Source: Roseomonas haemaphysalidis
GTDB taxonomy: Bacteria > Pseudomonadota > Alphaproteobacteria > Acetobacterales > Acetobacteraceae
Length of the DNA stretch: 64,000 bases
Reading direction: 5' to 3'
Assembly: GCF_017355405.1 (NCBI RefSeq)
Contig: NZ_CP061177.1
Location: forward strand, 1,197,001 to 1,261,000
How positions within the stretch are numbered: position 1 is the stretch's first letter; the number at the start of each line of letters is the position of its first letter. A program made the position numbers and the translations under genes. A model generated the notes under the pieces. That model saw only the letters and a program-made list of their open reading frames with translations, ran no database searches and was not told the DNA's origin. Positions 47,254 to 56,803 of the stretch are shown piece after piece.

Positions 47254-48399
47254 TCAGTCCGCCAGCACGGGCAGCGGCTTGGCCGTTTCGCGGTCCACCG
47301 GCATCTTGCCCAGGTGGCCCCAGGCGCGGTCGTACTGCGCCGGCGCCTGCATCGCCTCGGCGCGGCCCAGCGCGGCGGCGGCGTGCAGCGGCCAGTAGGG
47401 GTCGCGCAGCAGCTCACGCGCCAGGAACACCATGTCGGCCTGGCCGGCGGACAGGATGTCCTGCGCCTGCTGCGGCTCGGTGATCAGCCCGACGGCGGCC
47501 ACCGGCACCTCCGCGCCGCGGCGCACGGCCTCGGCGCCCGGCACCTGGTAGCCCGGCTCCAGCGGGATCTTGGCCGGCAGCAGCGCGCCGGAAGACACGT
47601 CGATCAGGTCCACGCCCAGCGCCTTGACCTGGCGCGACAGCTCCACCGTTTCGTCTGTGGTCCAGCCGCCGTCCAGCCAGTCGGTGTGCGAGAAGCGGAT
47701 GCCGAGCGGCATGTCCTGCGGGATCACGGCGCGCACGGCCTTGACCACCTCCAGCGTCAGCCGCGTGCGGCCGGCGAAGTCGCCGCCCCAGCCGTCGTTG
47801 CGCTGGTTGGACAGCGGCGACAGGAACTGGTGCAGCAGGTAGCCGTGCGCCGCATGCACCTCGATGAAGCGGTAGCCGGCTTCCACGGCGCGGCGCGCGG
47901 TGGCGGCAAAGGCGGCGATGGTGGAGCCGATCTCCTCCTCGCTCATGGCGCGCGGCTCCAGCAGGCCCGGAAAGGCCAGCGCGCTGGGGCCCACCGGCGT
48001 CCAGCCATGCTCCTCCGGCCCGGCCACGCCGCCGTCCCAGGGGCTGTTGGTGCTGGCCTTGCGCCCGGCATGGGCGATCTGGATGCCCGGCACCGCGCCG
48101 GCCGAGGCGATGACGCGGGCTAGCCGCGCGTGCCCGGCCACCTGCGCGTCGTTCCACAGGCCGAGGTCCTGCGGCGTGATGCGGCCTTCCGGCTGCACGG
48201 CGGTGGCTTCCGCGATCACCAGCCCGGCGCCGCCGATGGCGCGGGCGTGCAGGTGGGCCAGGTGCCAGTCGGTGGGGTGGCCGGCATTCTCGCCGGCCGG
48301 CTCGCAGGAATACTGGCACATCGGCGCCACGCCGATGCGGTTGCGGATGGTCACGCCGCGCAGGACGATGGGGGAAAACAAGTCGGTCACGTGAAGCAA
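47254..48399 (-). CDS. NADH:flavin oxidoreductase, YqjM-type old yellow enzyme
   Basis: FMN-dependent ene-reductase of 381 residues. C28 in APMCQYS is the flavin-tuning cysteine of the thermophilic-like (YqjM) OYE class. IQIAHAGRKAS and the substrate-binding pair in EVHAAHGYLLHQFLSPL are conserved, and GGDFAGRTRLTLEVV plus the C-terminal VFLARELLRDPYWPL complete the TIM barrel. It reduces activated C=C bonds with NAD(P)H. It lies 8 bp downstream of the DUF2272 lipoprotein gene in the same direction. Confidence 0.94.
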   Translation of the reverse strand: MLHVTDLFSPIVLRGVTIRNRIGVAPMCQYSCEPAGENAGHPTDWHLAHLHARAIGGAGLVIAEATAVQPEGRITPQDLGLWNDAQVAGHARLARVIASAGAVPGIQIAHAGRKASTNSPWDGGVAGPEEHGWTPVGPSALAFPGLLEPRAMSEEEIGSTIAAFAATARRAVEAGYRFIEVHAAHGYLLHQFLSPLSNQRNDGWGGDFAGRTRLTLEVVKAVRAVIPQDMPLGIRFSHTDWLDGGWTTDETVELSRQVKALGVDLIDVSSGALLPAKIPLEPGYQVPGAEAVRRGAEVPVAAVGLITEPQQAQDILSAGQADMVFLARELLRDPYWPLHAAAALGRAEAMQAPAQYDRAWGHLGKMPVDRETAKPLPVLAD

Positions 48400-48407
48400 T
48401 CTCCGGA

Positions 48408-49262
48408 TCAGGACGGCGCGCGGCCGGTGGACAGGCCCGCGATGGGAACGGCGTCGAACGGCGGCAGGCGCCCCAGGCGGTTTTCAAACACTGCGAACCA
48501 GATGGGTTGCCCGGGCGCCCGTGCCACCAGCCGGCCGCCCGCATCGGTGCTGAACACGGAAAGCGTGACCGCATCCGCGATGTTGCCGCCGACCGCCTGC
48601 ACGCCGCCGGCGCCGGCGGCCACCACGATGTCGCAATGCATCGGCCGGAACTGGCCGCGCTCGGCCAGCCGGTCGCGCCAGCCGGCCAGGGGGCGGCGGG
48701 ACCGGTCGGCGCACACCAGGTCGCCCGGCTGCGGCGCATAGGCGGCGATGTCGCGCGGCACGAAGGGCGCCTTCGCCGGATAGGCCAGGGCATCCGCCAG
48801 CATGCCGTCGATGTAGAAGCTGTGCGCGGCCGAGGACGGGAATTCCCGCTGGTCCACGCCCGCGTTGCGCATCACGAAGCTGACAAAGGCGGCCGACCAC
48901 GCCGGCTCGCCCCACAGCGCGCCCGCCGTGCCGGGCAGGCCCAGCAGGGCGGCAAAGCGGCCGCGGTTGCGGTCGATCGCGGCCCGGCCCTCGCTGTCCA
49001 CCGCGCGCCAATAGGCCAGCACGCGCGGGAAGTTGGCCAGCCGCGACTCCTGTGGCGCGGCGGCCGGGCGGGGCTGGCCGTCGTGCACCGTGATGCTCCC
49101 CCATTCCCGCCATTCCTCCAGCGCGATCCGCAGCATCCGCTCGCGCACCGTGGCGGGATACGGCAGCGGCGCCGTGCCGGACGCGACCGGGGCCGGCGGC
49201 GCGGTGGCGCAGGCGGCGAGCAGCACGAGAAGCGGCAGGAGGCGAAAGGCGGGCAGGGTCAT
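48408..49262 (-). CDS. DUF2272-domain lipoprotein
   Basis: Protein of 284 residues. A lipoprotein signal peptide with lipobox LLAAC (cysteine near residue 18) predicts membrane anchoring. The DUF2272 domain follows: EPAWSAAFVSFVMRNAGV carries a strongly conserved Trp/Ser region (in place of a catalytic Cys), SAAHSFYIDG follows, and CDIVVAAG contains a conserved Asp. The fold is related to C40/NlpC-like domains, so a cell-wall role is possible, but no activity is established. Same strand and only 8 bp upstream of the OYE gene. Confidence 0.85.
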   Translation of the reverse strand: MTLPAFRLLPLLVLLAACATAPPAPVASGTAPLPYPATVRERMLRIALEEWREWGSITVHDGQPRPAAAPQESRLANFPRVLAYWRAVDSEGRAAIDRNRGRFAALLGLPGTAGALWGEPAWSAAFVSFVMRNAGVDQREFPSSAAHSFYIDGMLADALAYPAKAPFVPRDIAAYAPQPGDLVCADRSRRPLAGWRDRLAERGQFRPMHCDIVVAAGAGGVQAVGGNIADAVTLSVFSTDAGGRLVARAPGQPIWFAVFENRLGRLPPFDAVPIAGLSTGRAPS

Positions 49263-49333
49263 CCGCAGGGCTTATCGCCGTGGCGGAAGACAGGAAAGGT
49301 GCGGAAGCGGCGATTGTCGCGCGGCGGGCGGCC

Positions 49334-49378
49334 AGGGAGGCCGGGGCAGGGAGGCCGGGGCAGGGAGGCCGGGGCACG
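49334..49378. repeat. Short tandem repeat, three 14-bp units
   Basis: GGGAGGCCGGGGCA is repeated three times head to tail in the 184-bp gap between two minus-strand genes (49263-49446). The last unit continues into GGACCCC, resembling repeat family B. No gene in this gap. Confidence 0.8.
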
Positions 49379-49446
49379 GACCCCGCCGGCCACCGCCGTT
49401 CCCGCCCGCTTCCCGGATGCGGCCACCGCGCCCCGGGCACGGAGCG

Positions 49447-51348
49447 CTAGGGCTGTTCCGCCATGCCCGCATCCACCCGGCCCAGCGCCGCCTCGTCCGG
49501 CGACAGCATGGCCAGCAACAGCACCGGCTGGGTGGCGGCATTGCCTTCCGTGGTGTTCGGCGCGGTGAGCACCTCCAGGTCGCCGTCCAGGCTGCGGATG
49601 CGGCCGCGCAGCAGCCGGAAGCAGGCGTCCAGCAGCGTTTGGCGCGCTTCCTCGGCCGCCGCGTCCAGCGTCAGGCCGCCGGCATCGGCCGCCAGCCCCA
49701 GCGCGGCCATGGCGCGCATCAGCAGCGCCGGCCGCACGCTCCAATGGCAGTCCTCCGCGCCGCGCAGCAGCGGCTGGGGCTGCGAACCGCCTTCCGCCGC
49801 ACCCAGGCGCAGGGCGCCCAGGCCGCGCCGCAGCGCCGCCGAAACGCGCGCATCCGGCCGGCGCGCCGCCAGCCGCGCCAGCGCCAGCAGTGCCGCCGCG
49901 TGGCCATCGAGGCCGACGGCGCCGTCCGCTTCCGCGAAGGCGCCGTCCTCGGCCTGGGCGGCCAGCAGCGCGTCCAGCCCGGCGGCCTGCCAGGCCTGCT
50001 GCGCGGGCGTGGGCCCGGGCAACACGTCCAGCGCCAGCAAGGCGAAGCACAGCGGCCGCAGCGCGACGCGGGCGGGCAGCAGCGGCGCCGGCGCGGCGTC
50101 GGCCTCCACCCCCGCCATGGCGCTGAAGAAGCCCGCCAGGTGCCGGTCGAACCAAAGGCGCCAGTCGGTGCCGCCCGGTGCCACGCCCTGCGCCAGAAGC
50201 AGGGCCACGGCGTTCAGCGCCGCGCCCGCGTCGGCCGTGAAGCCCGGGTCGCGCCCGTCCAGCCGCCCGGGCCCGGCCAGCAGCCCGGCATAGGCGGGCT
50301 CCGACCCGGCCAGCGTGCCGGCGGTCATCAACCGCTCCTCCTCCACCGCCAGGACGGCGCCGGCCGGCAGCCGCGCGGCCTGGTAGCGGCACAGCAGCCA
50401 GTGCGGCCGGTCGTGCTTGGCGACCAGCTTGACCGTGCGCAGCCGCTCGGGCGAGCAAAAGGCGACATGCAGCCCCGCCGCCTGCCCGGGCGGGCCGTCC
50501 TCCACCACATGCAGGCTGTCGGCGGCGCCGGAATGCAGGTTGGCCGGCTGGTCGCCCGTCACCTCCAGCGGCAAGGTGCGCAACCGGCCTTCCGCCCGCA
50601 AGGCGATGCGCCCGACGGGGCGGCCGCCGCCGGCCATCTCGTCCACCGCCGTGGTCAGCCGCACTTCCTGCAGCGTGGTGCCCGGCGCCGCCTGCAGGCT
50701 GACGCGCAGCCGCATTCGCGGGTCGGCGGCGCGGATGGCGTATTCATAGCGCAGCGTGCCCACCGGCCGCAGGCGCTTCAGCAGCCCGGCCGGCACCCGC
50801 AGCTCGCTTTCATGGAACAGCACCACGCCGTCCGGCTGCGGCACCAGCCCGAAGCGGGCGATGCTGTCTTCCACGTCCAGGCAATGGTTCTGCCGGCCCA
50901 GGCGGAACTCGACCAGGTGGCCGGTGTGGTGCCATTCGCGCCCGCCGGGGCGGCCCAGCGCTTCCTGCCGCACGATGCCGCGCGACAGGTCGCCGGTGAA
51001 TTCATGCGTGCCGGTCAGCACCCGGAAGTCGCGCGGGTCGATGCTGTCCACGGCGCAGCCGGGGGCGGCGGCGCGGTCCAGCAGCACCCCCGTCTCGCCC
51101 ATCGCGGCCAGAAAGCCGCCCAGGCGCCCGGCCAGCCCGGCCCAGCGCGGCTGCAGCCCGGGCAGGGCCAGCACCTCCAGGGCCGCCGCGGTTTGCGCCG
51201 TCCAGCACCAGTCGGCGGTGGGCAGCCGCGCGGTGGTTTCGCGCAGCGCCACCGCCTCCGTCCCGCCCAGCCGCACGGTCAGGGCCAGCTGCCGGTCCAG
51301 GTAGGAGATCAGGCGGTCCCGCTCGGGCGGGCGCAGCATGTCGGGCAT
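49447..51348 (-). CDS. Conserved-looking large protein of unknown function, 633 residues
   Basis: I do not recognise this protein. Codon usage is strongly GC3-biased along its length, supporting a real gene. Three regions can be seen: a helical N-terminal part (about 1-115) with CWTAQTAAALEVLA; a central beta-rich part (about 120-370) with HEFTGDLSRGIVRQEAL, HHTGHLVEFRLGRQNHCLD and several regular strands; and a helical C-terminal part (about 385-633) with WLFDRHLAGFF-like segments and repeated Leu/Ala helices such as GHAAALLALARLAARRPDA. Helix-sheet-helix layouts occur in (alpha/alpha)-toroid enzymes acting on polysaccharides or isoprenoids, but no catalytic motif is clear. No signal peptide. 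The ATG at 51348 is chosen because codons between 51381 and 51348 lose the GC3 bias; ATG 51381 is an alternative. Confidence 0.75.
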   Translation of the reverse strand: MPDMLRPPERDRLISYLDRQLALTVRLGGTEAVALRETTARLPTADWCWTAQTAAALEVLALPGLQPRWAGLAGRLGGFLAAMGETGVLLDRAAAPGCAVDSIDPRDFRVLTGTHEFTGDLSRGIVRQEALGRPGGREWHHTGHLVEFRLGRQNHCLDVEDSIARFGLVPQPDGVVLFHESELRVPAGLLKRLRPVGTLRYEYAIRAADPRMRLRVSLQAAPGTTLQEVRLTTAVDEMAGGGRPVGRIALRAEGRLRTLPLEVTGDQPANLHSGAADSLHVVEDGPPGQAAGLHVAFCSPERLRTVKLVAKHDRPHWLLCRYQAARLPAGAVLAVEEERLMTAGTLAGSEPAYAGLLAGPGRLDGRDPGFTADAGAALNAVALLLAQGVAPGGTDWRLWFDRHLAGFFSAMAGVEADAAPAPLLPARVALRPLCFALLALDVLPGPTPAQQAWQAAGLDALLAAQAEDGAFAEADGAVGLDGHAAALLALARLAARRPDARVSAALRRGLGALRLGAAEGGSQPQPLLRGAEDCHWSVRPALLMRAMAALGLAADAGGLTLDAAAEEARQTLLDACFRLLRGRIRSLDGDLEVLTAPNTTEGNAATQPVLLLAMLSPDEAALGRVDAGMAEQP

Positions 51349-51511
51349 CGGGAGGGTCCACAGAACTGTACGCCCCGTCATCCTATACGCCGGGGGACGG
51401 GCTGTGCAGGGGCGGCGGACCGATGGGGACACAGAATCGTGAGCGTGGCCGTGATGTGACGGCCAACCGCGGCGACCGGGCGCGCCCCGCCATCCCGTCG
51501 CGGCCCCGCCG

Positions 51512-52288
51512 TCACCCAGCCAGGAGCCGGACCACCTCCGGCAGCAGCGCCGCGTCCCCAACGGCGATCACCTGCCCCGGCCCGTCCAGTGTCAGGGGCG
51601 CGCCGGACCAGTCCGTCAGCCGGCCGCCGGCGGCCTCGATCACCGGCTGCAGCGGCACCCAGTCCCAGGGCTTCAGGTCGCTTTCCACCACCACGTCCAC
51701 CAGCCCCAGCGCCAGCAGCCCGTAGCCGTAGCAGTCGCCGCCCCAGGTCACGCGGCGCGCGGCCTGCTGCACGGCGGCGACGCGCGGTGCCTCGGCGGCG
51801 GTGAACATGCTGGGGCTGGTGCAGGACAGCTCGGCATCGGACAGCGCGGGGCAGGGGCGGCAGCCGGGCGTTCCGCCCAGCGGGCCGCGAAAGCGCAGCG
51901 GCTGGCCCTCGGCGCCGATCCAGCGCTCGCCGGTGGCGGGCTGGTCGATCAGCCCCAGCACGGGGCGGCCCCGGTGCAACAGGCCGATCAGCGTGCCGAA
52001 CAGCGGCCGGCCGGTGACAAAGGCGCGCGTGCCGTCGATCGGGTCGATCACCCAGACGTATTCGGCGTCCGTGCCGGTGGCGCCGAATTCCTCACCCAGC
52101 TGCCCGTGGTCGGGAAAGCGGGCGGCCAGCAGGGCGCGGATGGTCCGCTCCGCTTCGCGGTCGGCTTCCGTGACGGGGCTGCTGTCGCCCTTGGCCTCGA
52201 CCAGCAGGCGGGAACGAAAAAGGGGGCGGATGACCGCCCCCGCCGCATCGGCGGCCGCTTCCGCGGCCGCGATGAAGTGTTCGACCAC
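51512..52288 (-). CDS. hisN: Histidinol-phosphatase, inositol monophosphatase family
   Basis: Mg-dependent phosphatase of 258 residues. Metal-binding motifs are LGEEFG (about 64-69), WVIDPIDGTRAF (about 79-90) and LKPWDWVPLQPVIEAAGG near the C-terminus. The sequence TGRPLFGTLIGLL and the SDLKPWDW variant are those of HisN-type histidinol-phosphatases of actinobacteria and alphaproteobacteria rather than SuhB. It would remove phosphate from L-histidinol phosphate in histidine synthesis. Located 7 bp downstream of the cytochrome c gene on the same strand. Confidence 0.9.
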   Translation of the reverse strand: MVEHFIAAAEAAADAAGAVIRPLFRSRLLVEAKGDSSPVTEADREAERTIRALLAARFPDHGQLGEEFGATGTDAEYVWVIDPIDGTRAFVTGRPLFGTLIGLLHRGRPVLGLIDQPATGERWIGAEGQPLRFRGPLGGTPGCRPCPALSDAELSCTSPSMFTAAEAPRVAAVQQAARRVTWGGDCYGYGLLALGLVDVVVESDLKPWDWVPLQPVIEAAGGRLTDWSGAPLTLDGPGQVIAVGDAALLPEVVRLLAG

Positions 52289-52295
52289 CGCCAGC

Positions 52296-52832
52296 TTACG
52301 GCAGCGGCTGCGGGTTGGCGGACAGCGTGCGCAGATAGGCCACCACGTCGGCGCGCTGCTGCACGTTGCTGATGCCCGCGAAGGCCATGCGGGTGCCGCG
52401 GATGTAGCGGGCCGGACCCTGCAGGAAGTGGTTCAGCTCCTCGTAGCCCCAGGGCTTGTCCTTGAGCGCCGCCATGGCGGACGAGTAGTTGAAGTCCGGG
52501 CGGTGGGCATGCGGGCCGCCGACCACGCCATACAGGTTGGGGCCGACCTTGTTGGCCTGGCCTTCCTCGAAAGTATGGCAGGCGGAGCACAGCCGGCCGA
52601 CCAGCTGCTTGCCGGTGTCCGCGCTGGCGGCGGCCAGCAGCGGCGAGATGTCGGGGATCGCGGCCTCGGCCGCCGGGGCCGCGGCATTGCTGGCACCCAC
52701 GCCCTCGATGGTGATGGCGGTCTTTTCCAGGCGGTGCGGCCGCACGATCTGCTGGCCGATGAAGCCCGCCACCATGAACGCGATGCCCGCGGTGAGGACG
52801 GCCGCGAATGCCTTGTTAGCCTCCAAGCTCAT
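52296..52832 (-). CDS. Membrane-anchored class I cytochrome c
   Basis: Protein of 178 residues, resembling the CycM/cytochrome c2-like anchored cytochromes of alphaproteobacteria. An uncleaved N-terminal anchor (FAAVLTAGIAFMVAGFIGQQIV at about 9-30) is followed by an Ala-rich linker. The heme-binding motif C82-S-A-C85-H86 comes next, then NKVGPNLYGVVGG and the axial methionine in GTRMAFAGI. It probably carries electrons from the bc1 complex to terminal oxidase. The ATG at 52832 begins MSLEANKAF as in homologues. Divergent from the prephenate dehydratase gene. Confidence 0.93.
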   Translation of the reverse strand: MSLEANKAFAAVLTAGIAFMVAGFIGQQIVRPHRLEKTAITIEGVGASNAAAPAAEAAIPDISPLLAAASADTGKQLVGRLCSACHTFEEGQANKVGPNLYGVVGGPHAHRPDFNYSSAMAALKDKPWGYEELNHFLQGPARYIRGTRMAFAGISNVQQRADVVAYLRTLSANPQPLP

Positions 52833-53009
52833 GCTGCCGTCCGATCCCTGCGTGAAGGGCCCCGCGAGCGCGCGGGTTTGCGCCGCGGCGGGGCCTCGAC
52901 TAGAAGCGGTCGGACCATAATGGCAGAGGCGCCGCGCTTCAACCCGTGTGCCACCGATCACGGACCGGCCGGCGGCGCGGCCAGCAGCGGGGTCGAGCGG
53001 GTGCAGCAG

Positions 53010-53864
53010 ATGAGCGGTGTGATCGCGTTCCAGGGCGTGCCGGGCGCCTATTCCGACCTGGCCTGCCGGGCGGCCTATCCCGGCTGGACCACGCTGCCCT
53101 GCCCGAGCTTCGAGGCCGCCATGGCCGCCGTGCGCGACGGCACCGCCCAGCTCGCCATGCTGCCCTGCGAGAACTCCCTGGCCGGCCGGGTGCCGGACAT
53201 CCACCGCATGCTGCCCGATTCGGGCCTGTTCGTGGTGGGCGAGCACTACGAGCGCGTGGAGCACTGCCTGTTGGCCCGCAAGGGCGCCACGCTGGCCGGG
53301 CTGAAGCGCGCCCACAGCCACCCCATGGCGCTGGGCCAGGTGCTGAACCTGTTGCGCGACCGCAAGCTGCAGCCGGTGATCGAGGCCGACACCGCCGGCG
53401 CCGCCAAGCTGCTGTCCGAGGGCGACAGCCTGGAGGACGCGGCCATCGCCTCCTCGCTGGCTGGCGAGATCTATGGCCTGGAGATCCTGGCCCGCAACGT
53501 CGAGGATTCGCCCAACAACACCACCCGCTTCTACGTGATGTCGCCGAAGCCGCAGCCCCTGGCGGCCGATGCGCCGCGGCCGGTCACCACCTTCGTGTTC
53601 CGCGTGCGCAACATCCCGGCGGCCTTGTACAAGGCGCTGGGCGGCTTCGCGACCAACGGCGTCAACATGACCAAGCTGGAAAGCTACATGCTGGACGGCC
53701 ACTTCACCGCCACCCAGTTCCTGTGCGACGTGGACGGCCACCCCGAGCAGCCGGCCCTGCGGCGGGCGCTGGAGGAGCTGGCCTTCTTTTCCCGCGAGCT
53801 GCGCGTGCTGGGCACCTATGCCGCCCATCCCTACCGCCTGGGGCAGATGCTGGAAGCCGACTGA
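53010..53864 (+). CDS. pheA: Prephenate dehydratase
   Basis: Monofunctional prephenate dehydratase of 284 residues that makes phenylpyruvate for phenylalanine synthesis. The catalytic domain starts IAFQGVPGAYSDLACRAAYP, and the active-site TRF motif is in NNTTRFYVMSP (about 172-182). The ACT regulatory domain (about 200-280) contains IPAALYKALGGFATNGVNMTKLESY, expected to bind phenylalanine for feedback inhibition. No chorismate mutase domain is fused. ATG 53010 places the start just before the conserved region; ATG 52920 would add 30 poorly conserved residues. Confidence 0.95.
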   Translation: MSGVIAFQGVPGAYSDLACRAAYPGWTTLPCPSFEAAMAAVRDGTAQLAMLPCENSLAGRVPDIHRMLPDSGLFVVGEHYERVEHCLLARKGATLAGLKRAHSHPMALGQVLNLLRDRKLQPVIEADTAGAAKLLSEGDSLEDAAIASSLAGEIYGLEILARNVEDSPNNTTRFYVMSPKPQPLAADAPRPVTTFVFRVRNIPAALYKALGGFATNGVNMTKLESYMLDGHFTATQFLCDVDGHPEQPALRRALEELAFFSRELRVLGTYAAHPYRLGQMLEAD

Positions 53865-53937
53865 GCGGCACGGCGCTGCGGCGGGTTCCGCATCACAGGT
53901 GCTGTCGCCGCAGCGCAGCACGGGATAACATGCACGC

Positions 53938-56766
53938 ATGAACAGCAGCGGCGACATGCCCGACGCCATCGCCCCGTTTCCCCAGGCCGCGCCTGGAGCC
54001 GCCCCCGGCGCTACCCCTGGCGCCGCCGCCGGGTTGCGGCCCTTGCCGGACCTGGCGCGCGACCTGGTGCCCGCCCCCGGCGCCCCCGTGGCGCGCGATG
54101 CGGCCCTGACGCTGCTGCGCCGGCAGCTCGGCCGCATCCAGTCCCGCGTGCAGGAAGCCTTCGAGGCGCATGCCCTGTCCGGCCTCGCCGCCGCGCGCGC
54201 GCTGGGCGAGCTGACGGACGGGCTGATCTCGGCCATCCACGCCTATACCATCGCCGAGGTGTCGCCCGGGGCGGACGGCACCGCGCCCGGCGAGCCCTCC
54301 TTCGCGCTGGCCGCCACCGGTGGCTACGGCCGCGGCGTGCTGGGGCCGTTCTCCGACATCGACCTCTTGTTCCTGTCCGAGGCGCCGCTCGGCCCGCGCG
54401 GGCGGCGGGCGGTGGAGTTCATGCTCTACCTGCTGTGGGACCTCGGCCTGAAGGTCGGCCACGCCACCCGCTCCATCCATGAATGCCTGGAAGACGCGCG
54501 GGCGGACGCCACCATCCAGACCGCGCTGCTGGACGGCCGCTTTATCGCCGGCGAGCGGGACGTCTTCACCCGCTTCGAGGCCGCCTTCGGCGCCGCCCGG
54601 GCGGACTGGGGCGTCGGCCAGTTCCTGCTGGCCAAGCGGGTGGAGCGCACCAAGCGCCACAAGCGCTACGGCGACAGCCCCTACCTGGTGGAGCCGCACA
54701 TCAAGGAAGGCCGCGGCGGGCTGCGCGACATCCAGACCATGTACTGGCTGGCGCGCTACGCCTTTGGCGTGCAGCGCATGCCCGAGCTGGTGGGGCCCGA
54801 CGCCCCCGGCGGCGGACTGCTGACGGAACGCGAGGCCCGCGCCTTCAAGCGCGCCTGGGACTTCCTGTGGACCGTGCGCTTCCACCTGCACTACGTCACC
54901 GGCCGTGCCGAGGAGCGCCTGACCTTCGACCTGCAGCCCGTGGTGGGCGCCCGCATGGGCTACACCCGCCACGGCAAGCAGGACGGGGTGGAGCGCTTCA
55001 TGAAGCACCTGTTCCTGACGGCGCGGGACGTGGTGCGGCTGTCGCACCTGCTGGAGCCCGCCATCGAGCGCGCGGCGCTGGGCGCGCCCGCCGTGCAAAA
55101 GGCGCCGGAGCCGCAGCTCGCCGCCGCCGGCATCGCCATGGCCGATGGCAAGCTGATCTTCGCGCCCGACAAGGACGTGGCGGCCGACCCCGCCGTGATG
55201 CTGCGCCTGGTGCGCGCCGCCCGCACGCGCGGCATGGAGCTGCACCCGCTGGCGCTGCGCGCGCTGATCCGCAACGCCCCCCACGCCCAGGCGCTGCGCG
55301 ACGACCCGGCGGCGGCCGGGATCTTTCTGGACCTGCTGACGGGCCGTGAATCCGCGCGCTGGATCCGGGTGCTGAACGAGGTCGGCTTTCTGTCGCGCTA
55401 CATCCCGGACTGGGCCCGCATCGTCGGCCTCATGCAGTTCGACACCTACCACGTCTTCACCGTGGAGGAGCACACGATCGAGGCGATCGCGGTGCTCAAC
55501 CAGCTCGACCGCAACGAGCTGGAGGAGGCGGTGCCGGTCGCCTCCGAGCTGATCGGCCAGCTGCAGTCCCGCCGCGCGCTCTACGTCGCCACCCTGCTGC
55601 ACGACATCGCCAAGGGCCGCGGCGGCGACCATTCGGAGCTCGGCGCCCGCGTGGCGCTGGAGGTCTGCCCGCGCCTCGGCCTGAGCACCGAGGAAACGGA
55701 AACCGTGTCCTGGCTGGTGCTGAACCACCTGCTGGTCAGCCAGACCGCCTTCAAGCGCGACATCGACGACCCCAAGACCATCCTCGACATCGCCGAGGTG
55801 GTGCAGTCGCCCGAGCGGCTGCGCCTGCTGCTGGTGCTGACGGTCGCCGACATGCGCGCCGTCGGCCCCAAGGTGTGGAACGGCTGGAAGGCCACCCTGC
55901 TGCGCGAGCTGTACTGGCGCGTGGCGGAGGTGCTGGCCGGCGGCCTGTCGGTGCCCGAGCGCGACGTGCGCGTGGCCCGCGCCAAGCAGTCCGCCGCCGC
56001 CATGCTGGAGGACCAGCCGAAGGAGGCGATCGACAGCTTCCTGGCGCTCGGCTACCCCGGCTACTGGCTGTCCTTCGACCCCGAAACGCATGCCCGCCAC
56101 GCCGCGCTGATCCGCGAGGCCGAGGCCACCGGCGCGCCGCTCACGGTTTCGACCCGCGTGCTGGAAGCCCGCGCGGTGACGGAGGTGACGGTCTATTGCA
56201 CCGACCACCCCGGGCTGTTTTCGCGCATCGCCGGCGCGCTGGCGGTGGCGGGTGCCTCCATCGTCGATGCGCGCATCCACACCATGACCAACGGCCGGGC
56301 GCTGGACACCTTCTGGGTGCAGGACGCCCAGGGCGGCGCCTTTGACGCCGGGCACAAGCTGGCCCGCCTGTCCGTGCTGATCGAGCAGGCCCTGTCCGGC
56401 CGCCTGCACCTGGACCAGGAGATCCGCAAGGTGCGGCGCGAGCCCGCGCGGCTGCGCGCCGTGCAGGTGCCGGGCCGCGTGGTGATCGACAACCACGCCA
56501 GCAACACCCACACCGTGATCGAGCTGAACGGCCGCGACCGGCCGGGCCTGTTGCACGACATGACGGCCGCGATCAGCGAGCAGGGGCTGCAGATCGCCTC
56601 TGCCCATATCACCACCTACGGCGTGCGGGCGGTGGACGTGTTCTACGTCAAGGACGTGTTCGGGCTGAAGATCGAGAACGAGCGCAAGCTGGCGGCGCTG
56701 CGCATCGCCCTGCTGGCGGCGCTGGGGCCGCCGGTGGTGGTGGAAGGCACCGTGACCTCGCCCTGA
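53938..56766 (+). CDS. glnD: PII uridylyltransferase/uridylyl-removing enzyme GlnD
   Basis: Nitrogen-sensor enzyme of 942 residues that uridylylates PII when glutamine is low and removes UMP when it is high. The nucleotidyltransferase domain has GGYGRGVLGPFSDIDLLFL (about 124-142), the helical region follows, and the HD phosphohydrolase domain has LHDIAKGRGGDHSELGARVA (about 556-575). Two C-terminal ACT domains are visible: VTVYCTDHPGLFSRIAGALA and VIELNGRDRPGLLHDMTAAI. The first roughly 35 residues are a variable Pro/Ala/Gly-rich extension. Repeat C copy 2 follows 38 bp after the stop. Confidence 0.97.
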   Translation: MNSSGDMPDAIAPFPQAAPGAAPGATPGAAAGLRPLPDLARDLVPAPGAPVARDAALTLLRRQLGRIQSRVQEAFEAHALSGLAAARALGELTDGLISAIHAYTIAEVSPGADGTAPGEPSFALAATGGYGRGVLGPFSDIDLLFLSEAPLGPRGRRAVEFMLYLLWDLGLKVGHATRSIHECLEDARADATIQTALLDGRFIAGERDVFTRFEAAFGAARADWGVGQFLLAKRVERTKRHKRYGDSPYLVEPHIKEGRGGLRDIQTMYWLARYAFGVQRMPELVGPDAPGGGLLTEREARAFKRAWDFLWTVRFHLHYVTGRAEERLTFDLQPVVGARMGYTRHGKQDGVERFMKHLFLTARDVVRLSHLLEPAIERAALGAPAVQKAPEPQLAAAGIAMADGKLIFAPDKDVAADPAVMLRLVRAARTRGMELHPLALRALIRNAPHAQALRDDPAAAGIFLDLLTGRESARWIRVLNEVGFLSRYIPDWARIVGLMQFDTYHVFTVEEHTIEAIAVLNQLDRNELEEAVPVASELIGQLQSRRALYVATLLHDIAKGRGGDHSELGARVALEVCPRLGLSTEETETVSWLVLNHLLVSQTAFKRDIDDPKTILDIAEVVQSPERLRLLLVLTVADMRAVGPKVWNGWKATLLRELYWRVAEVLAGGLSVPERDVRVARAKQSAAAMLEDQPKEAIDSFLALGYPGYWLSFDPETHARHAALIREAEATGAPLTVSTRVLEARAVTEVTVYCTDHPGLFSRIAGALAVAGASIVDARIHTMTNGRALDTFWVQDAQGGAFDAGHKLARLSVLIEQALSGRLHLDQEIRKVRREPARLRAVQVPGRVVIDNHASNTHTVIELNGRDRPGLLHDMTAAISEQGLQIASAHITTYGVRAVDVFYVKDVFGLKIENERKLAALRIALLAALGPPVVVEGTVTSP

Positions 56767-56803
56767 TGGCGTCCCCACGGGGCGGGGCTGATCGTCAGGA
56801 CAG

